Of a stretch of DNA of 39,400 nt, positions 32,221-39,400 are shown one piece after another. A program made the position numbers and the translations under genes. The DNA is from Coemansia sp. RSA 1804 (lineage: Eukaryota; Kickxellomycota; Kickxellomycetes; Kickxellales; Kickxellaceae), in assembly GCA_027578815.1 (NCBI GenBank), contig JANBTH010000076.1, forward strand, positions 1 through 39,400, written 5' to 3'. Under the pieces are notes generated by a model, which worked only from the letters and a program-made list of their open reading frames with translations, was not told where the DNA came from and made no database searches. The stretch's first letter is position 1. Each line of letters opens with the position of its first letter.

Positions 32221-33021
32221 ATGCACACAGCAGCTACGACCTCCAGTGGCAGCCTTCGCCTGGCGCTCCTTGCGCTGCTCACGCTGCTGCTGGGCGTCGC
32301 ATATGGCGAAAACACAACAGACGCAGCGAGTGATGGCGGCGACCTGGCGCTAACAAACCACGGGGCACTCGTTCCCAGCGGCATCGTTGCGGGGATCGTG
32401 CTTATAGTGGTCGGGTTCTTCTGCAACTACTTTGGGTACAAGCTGGTCAAGGTTCTGATATTTCTGGCGGGATTCTGCGTTGTGGGTGGACTCGTGCTGT
32501 ACGCAGAGTACAAGATCCGGGCACCGCACGAGGACGAAAAGGGCCGGCAGCTGTGGTACCTGGGAATTGCGGCGATTATCGGGGCGATTGGCGGACTGAT
32601 TCTTCTGTTCCTGTACAAGGTCGGGGTGGCGCTGATCGGAGCGCTGGGCGGCTTTGCGCTAGCCACATGGATTCTGTCAATGAAGTCTGGCGGCTTGATC
32701 CACTCTGACGTCGGACGCATCCTGTTCATTGTCGCGCTTGTTGTGGGTGGCATGGTTGTTGCTCTGTTCATCCAGCGTCCGGCCATCATCGTTGCCTCAT
32801 CCGTCTGGGGCGCGTATGCGCTCTTTGTCGGCATCGACTGCTTTGCGCGCACCGGGTTCCAGTACACGGCGCTGGCGTTCCTCAATGCCCCGGGTGCCAC
32901 GTACGAGACTTCGCCAAAGGTGTACGCAATGATTGCGTGCATGGCCGTATCGGCGTGTCTTGGCATATTCGTCCAGTTCTGGACCACTCGCTCCAAGAAG
33001 GCAAAGTTCCTGCCTCTGTAA
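32221..33021 (+). CDS. DUF4203/TMEM198-like seven-transmembrane protein
   Basis: The protein has 266 residues. A signal peptide (about 1-29, LRLALLALLTLLLGVAYG) is followed by a short polar lumenal segment with an NTT sequon. Seven hydrophobic segments follow, beginning near IVAGIVLIVVGFFCNYFG, VLIFLAGFCVVGGLVLYA, LGIAAIIGAIGGLILLFL, VGVALIGALGGFALATWI, ILFIVALVVGGMVVALFI, IIVASSVWGAYALFVGID and AMIACMAVSACLGIFVQF. The Gly-rich helices and the GFFCNYFGYKL motif in the first helix are typical of the DUF4203 family, which includes TMEM198. The molecular role in fungi is not established. The C-terminus is basic (RSKKAK), probably cytosolic. Confidence 0.85.
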   Translation: MHTAATTSSGSLRLALLALLTLLLGVAYGENTTDAASDGGDLALTNHGALVPSGIVAGIVLIVVGFFCNYFGYKLVKVLIFLAGFCVVGGLVLYAEYKIRAPHEDEKGRQLWYLGIAAIIGAIGGLILLFLYKVGVALIGALGGFALATWILSMKSGGLIHSDVGRILFIVALVVGGMVVALFIQRPAIIVASSVWGAYALFVGIDCFARTGFQYTALAFLNAPGATYETSPKVYAMIACMAVSACLGIFVQFWTTRSKKAKFLPL

Positions 33022-33217
33022 CCACAATCACTAGCATGCACTGCACAAGCTCCAAGCCCTCCCTTCCGTATCTTTCCATTTTCCAACACTCTGGTCTCCA
33101 AAAATCAATACACTCTATATCACTACTGCCACACCCACTACCTTGTCCATACCGCAGGCAGCAACCAAGGCAGGCGAGCCATCAAAAGCACCGGTCTCTA
33201 AGCAGGTTTCCGAAGGA

Positions 33218-34780
33218 CTATAGTAGATCGATCAGCGAATCGGTGGCATCGTTGGGCTTGCTTGGCTCCGACAATGCTGGAGGGCTGCTGGGCTTCGGGA
33301 GAGAGTCGCTGGCAACAGTGACAGCAGGGCTGCTGGCTTTGGACTGTGACGCAGACACGCGGCTGGCGCTCTTTGCGGCAGACAGCAGATCAGAGAAGTC
33401 AAAGGCGTCCTTGTCCTTGACGCTGCCCGAAGCCCTGCTCATCCGCGCCTGGTGCAGGTTTGCAGGCAGCGAAGGGTTAGTCATGGGCTGTTGCGCAGGC
33501 ATGCTTGTACTGCCCATCGCGGCTGGTGCTGCGCCGGATGCCGGATCCGAGAGGTTGTGAATGCCTAGAACATGCGGTCCCACAGCGCTGGTGTCTGCCG
33601 CCAGTGAAATCGGGGCGCTCAGTGGTGGTTCTTTGAAGTCAAGGCCGGCAAGGTCGTCCAGTGGGCTCAGCGGCGTGGGCTGTTGCACGGAGCCACCGCC
33701 ATCGGTACCATCGCCGCCATCGTCCCATGTAATGAGCTCGTTTTCTGCGCCGTCTGCTTGCGTCGCTGCTGTTGCGGAAGCGCCTTCCAGCGTGGCTCTG
33801 ATGTCAGGTGTCCTTCCGCGCTCAACGTCCTTTGCAGCCTGTACAACATCGACAATAAAATCATTGAGTCTGATAAGCCTGGCCGTTTCCTGGCTCTCGC
33901 CCGGATCGTCACTCTCTCCTTGCTCAGAGATCAGCTTCTGCAGCCGCACCTGCGCAGACGTGCACTTGTTCAGAATGTCCCTGGCAGCATCGTCAAGCCT
34001 GGCGCCGGGGGTTGCGCTCCGAACAATCTCCGCCAGCAGACTAGCCTTGTGCTCCAACGAATCGAGCTCCTCCTCCCACTCCTTCTCGTAGTCTGGCTTT
34101 TTAGGCGACTGCTCGTAGCCCGTGATGACCTTCATGAGCTTATTGGCCTCACGCAAATCCTTGGGCGTGGCTCTCCGTAGCAGCTCCTGCAGCTTGGCCT
34201 GCATCGCCTCCAGATCCTCCTTCTCGAGCTCCTCGCGCGACTTGAGCGAGTCCTTGGGCCCGAGCATGACGGCGACGTTTTTGTCCTCGACGTCGGGAAA
34301 CCGCCACCCTTTGCGACGCAGCAGCGAATACATGTCGTTGATCCGCTGCAGGTCGTCCCGGTACCGCGAGTGCCGGCAGAGCGTGACCCGCCACTCCTGC
34401 AGCATCTCCAGTACGCGGGTGTGCACTGGGTTGGCCATGGACGGCTGGTACTCGGGAAACCGGCGGAACAGGTCGTTCAGAAACTCACGGCTGGCAACCT
34501 GGTAGTGCACGGGGTGTCCGCAGTTCTTTACCAGGTTGTCCAGCAGCGTCAGCGCCTTGAGCGCCTGGCTCTTTGACCGTCCGTTGACATAAGGCAGCAG
34601 CGCAAACACGGCGTCGTGCGCGTAGTTCCCCTTTTTTGTGTTCACCAGTTCACATACGTCCAGATTAAGAACAAGGTCGGGACTGGCGCGCTCGCTGCCA
34701 ACTGCCTGGTCTATCAAGGTCTGCAGCCGTGACGGCGGCTTGAACATTTCGTCCAGCGCGCTGTGTATGTTGAACGACAT
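33218..34780 (-). CDS. GGA: GGA clathrin adaptor (VHS-GAT) lacking a gamma-ear domain
   Basis: GGA proteins are Arf-dependent monomeric adaptors sorting cargo from the trans-Golgi to endosomes. The 520-aa product from the ATG at 34780 has a VHS domain (about 8-150; KALTLLDNLVKNCGHPVHYQ, RVLEMLQEWRVTLCRHSRY). The conserved linker (MYSLLRRKGWRFPDVEDK) follows, then a GAT domain (about 195-325; KLQELLRRATPKDLREANKL). The hinge is Ser/Pro/Asp-rich with AFDFSDLLSA. The protein stops at DSLIDLL, a clathrin-box-like motif at the extreme C-terminus. The usual ear (GAE) domain is absent, and fewer than 200 bases separate the stop from the next gene, so no hidden ear exon fits. An earlier TTG start was rejected. 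Confidence 0.9.
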   Translation of the reverse strand: MSFNIHSALDEMFKPPSRLQTLIDQAVGSERASPDLVLNLDVCELVNTKKGNYAHDAVFALLPYVNGRSKSQALKALTLLDNLVKNCGHPVHYQVASREFLNDLFRRFPEYQPSMANPVHTRVLEMLQEWRVTLCRHSRYRDDLQRINDMYSLLRRKGWRFPDVEDKNVAVMLGPKDSLKSREELEKEDLEAMQAKLQELLRRATPKDLREANKLMKVITGYEQSPKKPDYEKEWEEELDSLEHKASLLAEIVRSATPGARLDDAARDILNKCTSAQVRLQKLISEQGESDDPGESQETARLIRLNDFIVDVVQAAKDVERGRTPDIRATLEGASATAATQADGAENELITWDDGGDGTDGGGSVQQPTPLSPLDDLAGLDFKEPPLSAPISLAADTSAVGPHVLGIHNLSDPASGAAPAAMGSTSMPAQQPMTNPSLPANLHQARMSRASGSVKDKDAFDFSDLLSAAKSASRVSASQSKASSPAVTVASDSLPKPSSPPALSEPSKPNDATDSLIDLL

Positions 34781-35100
34781 TAACGGATCGTGTCCTGGAA
34801 TCAATGCGACCAAGAGAGTGCGGACTCTAACAAGCCTGAGATTATATTAGTAGGTGTAAGTAAGAAAACAAGAAGCTAGGCTCTAGGGATCCAATGGCGG
34901 TGCTGAATGAAAGGGGATCTAGAGCAGAGAAAAAGTGAGAGAAAATGATAGAAATAGAATAAAAAGCAAGAAAATGCAAAACGCAAAACCACGCAAAAAA
35001 CTTGATGCTAAAAAAATCAGCGATGTGGATGTGGCATTTGCTCTTCAGCAACCAGCTCAGAGCATATTGCTTAGTCCAGAAACCCCCAGCCCTGTCTCCA
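34781..35100. other. intergenic, no gene seen
   Basis: This is the 5' flank of GGA and the 3' flank of the small coiled-coil ORF. The stretch around 34920-35000 is A-rich. Nothing codes convincingly. Confidence 0.45.
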
Positions 35101-35355
35101 TTAGACAGCGGATCCACGCGGGGTCTCGCTTTCGCTTTGCTTGGTGCGGCGGATGCCAATATCGAACATGCAGTTCTTCCGCGCGGTGGCCAGCGCCTTG
35201 GTGGCGGCTAGCAGCTCTTTCATCTGCGTGTCGAGCTCAGCAACAAGCACAGTTGCACGGCTGCTGCAAGTCTCGACGGTCCTCGCATCCTCGGCAACCG
35301 CGTTGTAAACAGTCTGTGCAACGTCGCGCACTCGGCTCTCGAACCTTCCCTCCAT
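35101..35355 (-). CDS. small coiled-coil protein, 84 aa
   Basis: From the ATG at 35355 the frame reads MEGRFESRVRDVAQTVYNAV and continues as a charged amphipathic helix (ATVLVAELDTQMKELLAATK) to a basic tail. Its codon choice resembles the neighbouring genes. Size and helicity suggest a small subunit of a multi-protein assembly (BLOC-1-, DASH- or Mediator-like), but no signature identifies which. It lies upstream of GGA on the same strand. It may be complete, or the exon of a slightly larger gene. Confidence 0.45.
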   Translation of the reverse strand: MEGRFESRVRDVAQTVYNAVAEDARTVETCSSRATVLVAELDTQMKELLAATKALATARKNCMFDIGIRRTKQSESETPRGSAV

Positions 35356-36278
35356 GCGACAATACAAGACAAGCAGTGCTAATGTGAAGAACAGGCGCGG
35401 GCGAAAGCAACAAAGAATGGCAGGATGGAAATGGTTTATTGGAAGAGACAGAACGCAGAATGCACACGTATGAGAAAAGGGGGCAACAACTCTTCCAGCC
35501 TTTTGTTGTGCTGGAGTTTGTGGATTTCATTTGCATTGTGATTGATGGGATTTCCAATCCCTTTTTGCTGTCACACCTCGCTGTTGCTTCTGCTCTGTCA
35601 CAGCATGAAACGCTTGGCTTGTAAAAATTCAGCACGTGCCTGTCGGACAGACAAAAAAACGCAAACAAGAAATAAACAGCAGTCAGCCAGCCAGTCAGTC
35701 AACCAGCCAGCCAGTCGCGCCAGCCAGGCTTGCCCTGTACCCAAATGGCATGTGCTCAAAAGTCCTTCTCTCTTTTCCCTTCAACCAAAAATTTTTCTTC
35801 ACTGTCCTTTTTGTTTTCTTCTCTTTGTGTCTTTGAAATTCATATTTACTCCACTTTACCCAACAAAAAAGGGTCTTGGAATTCGATAACTCGCACTTTG
35901 CCTCTTGTATTTGCTTCTTTTTCTCTTTAACCCAACCGGAATTTCTTTTTTTTTTTCTCTCTCGTCGGCTCGCACTATTAATATCACTTTATTATTTCTA
36001 TTATTATTTATTCATTGCCTGGGAATTCCCGCTATACATCATACGAGGAGTGGCAGACCTACTTTGGTTATTAATTAAGACTCGTTGCATTGTTTTCTGC
36101 TAACCGAAACGAAAGGACGTCAGTGCGCAAGGGAGCAGCTGTGCATACCAAGGCGTCGGACGAGCACACGGGATTGCACTCGAAACTTCACGCATTCAGC
36201 CCGAAAAAGGTTTTAAAGAGACTATCGCTGTCAAAGGAAGAAAGTGCTGGCGGCAGCATCAAGAAGCATCTCGAAGCC
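35356..36278. promoter_or_regulatory. 5' region of SNF1 with tetranucleotide repeat
   Basis: It contains a CAGC/CAGT tetranucleotide repeat (about 35682-35728) and long pyrimidine tracts (35760-35960). The final part, 36124-36278, reads as protein-like sequence in frame with SNF1. It is preceded by CTAAC at 36100-36104 and CAG at 36121-36123, like a branch point and an acceptor. An upstream non-recognised coding exon or a 5'-leader intron is therefore possible. Confidence 0.45.
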
Positions 36279-39200
36279 ATGTCTGGAAAGCAAAAGATAG
36301 GGAACTACACGGTTCTGCAAACCGTCGGCGTTGGCTCCTTCGGAAAGGTCAAGCGTAAGTGTCCCAAAAATATGAAAAAAAAACATCCTCCTTTTTTCTT
36401 CTTCTTCCAGGGTGTCTCCTGCTCTTCCCAAGAAGCATGTGTCCAGCAGGCAACATAAAGGAGGGCGTCCGATATTGTGCTGGTGGTTGACTGCTACACC
36501 GCCTCTGCTTTCATTTTACACATTTGTCACAGCAGCCTCCGCATACGCATATATCCCCCATGTACAGCCGCGCCATCTTTTCCTTTTCCTTTTCCTTTTC
36601 ATTTTTCTCTCTGGGTGGAGCGTTGGGTGGAGGTGGATGTATGTGTATAGTAGCATGCAAGCGGCTTGTCTGGGACTGTCCCTTCCTGTCCTGCATTTGG
36701 TCGGTTGTATATGGTCGCCTGGCATATGAAGACGAAGAATTTTAAATGCCGGGTGAACGCGCATGTGTTTTGCTCTGGAATGTCATGTGTGGTGACTGGC
36801 CGCCTGATCGTGTGCTCATACTAACTACAGCCATCTCAACTGTGTATAAATCAATTATGCCCATTTCTTGTCTTTGTAGTCGCCGTACACTCGCAGACCG
36901 GGCACAAGGTAGCGCTCAAGATAATAGGGCGGAGCAAACTAGCCCACTCTGACATGATTGGGCGCGTCAACCGCGAGATCCAGTATCTCAAAATGCTGCG
37001 GCATCCGCACATCATCAAACTATACGAGGTGATAACAACAGCCACGGATATCATTATGGTCATTGAGTACGCAGGTGGCGAGCTGTTCAACTACATTGTT
37101 GAGCGCGGGCGTATGAATGAGAGAGATGCGCGGCGGTTCTTCCAGCAGATAGTGTCGGCAGTGGAGTATTGCCATCGTCGCAACATTGTGCATCGCGACC
37201 TCAAGCCGGAGAACGTACTTCTCGATCCGTACGACAACGTGAAGGTGGCTGACTTTGGGCTTTCCAACATCATGAAGGACGGCGAGTTCCTGCAAACCTC
37301 ATGTGGGTCACCCAACTATGCGGCGCCCGAGGTCATCAATGGAAAGCTGTATGCGGGGCCCGAGGTCGATGCGTGGTCGTGTGGTGTGATTTTGTATGTG
37401 ATGCTGTGTGGGCGCCTGCCGTTTGATGATGACCATATTCCGGCGCTGTTCAAAAAGATCACTGCGGGCGTGTTTACAATGCCTGGCTATCTTTCGCAAG
37501 GTGCACGTGCCATTCTGTCAGGGCTGCTGCAGGTTGATCCGCTCAAGCGCATGACTCTGGCACAGGTTCGACAGCACTCGTGGTTTACCACAGATCTTCC
37601 CGAGTATCTGAAACCGCTTCCAGAAAGCACCGACATTGAGTGTCTTGTCAATCTGGACGAGTCTATAATTGGTGAGCTTGAGCGGCAGCTCGAGATGGAC
37701 CATCGGTCTCTTGTGTTTCAGCTACGCCAGCGCGGCACCAATCCAGCAAAGGTTGCGTACCAGCTGACGCTGGACAACCGTCATATGCTGGAGCAGAGCC
37801 GCAACTCGAACAAGCAGGGCATCCGTAACTTTGCGCTAGCATCGTCGCCACCTGCAGCGTTCCACATGGGCAGTTTGCATGAGGTTGGTGACCGGCTTGC
37901 CGCCGTTCCCGGAGGGGCACAAGCTGCAGCATCGGTATCAACAGCAGCAGCATCGCTGTCGCCGCCTATGGGCAACCGCCCAGCCACGGGAGCCAACGAG
38001 CACGAAGACGACGAGGGCGAGATCTCGAGCATTGCGATTCTGGGATCGAGTCTTCCCAGATCGCCTGGACATACGCTTGAGACGCAGATGTACAAGATGC
38101 GGCTGCGTGGGCCCAACGCGAACGCGGCTGGCAGTACTTCTGTTCCAGCATCAGCAGCAGCAGCTCCTCGGGTGTCGTCACCGCTTGCTGCACCGCCCGG
38201 GAACAAGCCGATTCCAATGCCGGCCAAGCCTGACATGACAAAGCTCGGGTCATCTGCAGTGTCTACAAACAGCAACAGCTCAAGTCCGTCGCACACACCA
38301 TCGAACTACTTCCGTGCCTCGCTTCCACCTTTGGCCGGCGCTTCGAAATCGGCAAACAACTCCACGTCGTCGTCGATTGCTAGCTTGGTGCATGCCTCGC
38401 TCAAGGCTGCTCCGACTAACGCTAACCCCTACAGTCATCGTAACGACAGCGGCAGTGGCGAGGAAGTACCTGTGCAAGGCGCGCAGACTAACAACGTGTC
38501 GCAACCTCCCACAACTGAGGCAGAGTCTGGCGACAAGAATGAGGATGTGCAGATGAAAGACTCTGAGGCCGATGCCGACGCAGATGCTGCCAATGCAGCC
38601 TCCGGTGTGCAGCGCAAGCCCACTGTTATGCGCAAGCGGGCGAAGCTGACGCGCACACGGTGGCACTTTGGCATACGGTCGCGGTCGCCACCGGCCGATG
38701 TTATGGCAGAGGTGTACAGGGCGTTGCGCCAGCTCAACATGAAGTGGAAGCACTTTAACCCGTACCACTTGCGCGCAAAGTACGTGGTTCCTGCTGGATC
38801 TGAGATGGCACAGCTTGTAGGGGAGAGAGAGGTGAAGATCGATCTGCAGCTGTACAAGCTCGATTCGCGCGACAACTACCTTGTAGACTTTAAGGCCGTC
38901 ATTCCTCAGCCGCGCGCGGGCGATGAGCTTGGCGATGCGTCGGGGTCTACTACGTACAGGGCTGGCGAGAACACGCTGATATCGCCGCTGCCTCCGTTTA
39001 TCCAGGCCGCGCGGAGACGGTTTTCGGCCGCCGGGGCGTTGCGGCCAGGGATGACTCTAGGTTCTCACAGCCTGCATCATACGCCTATGGGCGACAGCAA
39101 CCGCATGGCGGTGGATAGCGATGGTGCGGAGCCAAGGTCGCTTGACGACCAGTTCTTGGACTCTGACTATCCGATCCAGATTCCAGCCGAGCTGCCTGCG

Positions 39201-39400
39201 ACGGCCAGCCCGCTTGTAAGCACCGCAAACGACCGGTCGGATGCGCTGCCACAACCCGATGCTCTTCCAGCCAAGACAGTACAGCGCAGACTTGGCGGTG
39301 GTAGTGGTAGCGGTAGCGGTGGTGTCGATGATGACGATGACGATGGCTTGCTTCCGCTGCCTCAAGGACTGGACGGCTCCGATGGCCATCATGAGTTCGG
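36279..39400 (+). CDS. SNF1: Snf1/AMPK catalytic alpha subunit (3' end beyond window)
   Basis: This is the glucose-sensing Ser/Thr kinase. Exon 1 is 36279-36354, donor GTAAGT, acceptor TTTGTAG, and exon 2 starts at 36880. The join restores GKVKLAVHSQTGHKVALKII. Visible motifs are the glycine loop GVGSFGKV (16-23), the catalytic HRDLKPEN (about 130) and DFG. The activation loop LQTSCGSPNYAAPE carries the LKB1-type Thr. The UBA-like autoinhibitory region is IGELERQLEMDHRSL. A long Ala/Ser-rich linker leads to the C-terminal regulatory-subunit-binding domain (WHFGIRSRSPPADVMAEVYR, about 618; VKIDLQLYKLDSRDNYLVDF). After that a polar, Asp-rich insertion of more than 170 residues runs to the window edge without stop. 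The usual C-terminal helix is not reached. The first in-frame ATG was chosen; an N-terminal extension is possible. Confidence 0.93.
36355..36879 (+). other. intron of SNF1
   Basis: The intron is 525 nt, phase 1 (C|TC, Leu), splitting the kinase glycine-loop region. It contains a TTTTCC repeat at about 36578-36602. Another AG (TTCTTCCAG at about 36403-36411) gives no kinase continuation. Confidence 0.85.

Noticed and set aside
19068..36879. Two introns (19068-19592 and 36355-36879) are both exactly 525 nt
   Set aside because: Apart from the donor consensus the two sequences share no similarity, so the equal length is a coincidence and not a mobile intron family.
1..39400. tRNA genes, CRISPR arrays, snRNAs, intact transposons
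   Set aside because: No B-box/T-arm pattern, no regularly spaced identical repeats, no U-snRNA landmarks and no transposase or reverse-transcriptase motif were seen by eye; weak or degenerate copies could be missed.

Overview
The window is eukaryotic and fungal. It has spliced genes with GT...AG introns, a GT62 (Anp1/Mnn9-type) Golgi mannosyltransferase, an Snf1/AMPK alpha kinase, a GID/CTLH ubiquitin-ligase subunit (Fyv10/MAEA), twinfilin, a GGA adaptor, a mitochondrial prolyl-tRNA synthetase and several orphan secreted proteins. The compact genes, few introns and large disordered Ser/Asn/Asp-rich tails would fit an early-diverging (zoopagomycete/kickxellomycete-like) fungus. That placement is inference: no marker in the window settles it.

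Layout. (1) 1-5.3 kb is AT-rich and gene-poor. It holds about three diverged ~90-bp tandem repeats (1949-2224), a 5S rRNA-like sequence of canonical length (2350-2470) without an adjacent pol III terminator, and a frameshifted protein relic on the minus strand (4698-5177). (2) 5.3-17.5 kb is gene-dense: Fyv10/MAEA (-), a ubiquitin-like-domain protein resembling BAG6 (+), a Lys/Asp-rich secreted, possibly GPI-anchored protein (+), an orphan 222-aa protein (-), a GT62 mannosyltransferase (-) and mitochondrial ProRS (+). (3) 18.4-25.1 kb is one large three-exon gene for a 1944-aa protein with a SAPS-like (Sit4/PP6-associated) helical region inside long disordered arms. (4) 25.5-27.9 kb holds two adjacent orphan secreted proteins (-). 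(5) 28.3-39.4 kb holds twinfilin with a short 5' exon (-), a DUF4203/TMEM198-like 7-TM protein (+), a GGA adaptor lacking the ear domain (-), a small coiled-coil ORF (-) and Snf1 (+), which runs off the window.

There is no operon logic. The genes look like independent housekeeping, trafficking, cytoskeleton and signalling units. Two themes recur: glucose/nutrient signalling (Snf1, GID/CTLH E3, a putative PP6/Sit4 regulator) and Golgi/endocytic traffic (GT62, GGA, twinfilin). Splice junctions were worked out by hand from phase and family knowledge. The twinfilin, SAPS-like and Snf1 junctions are strong; the GT62 5' exon is tentative.
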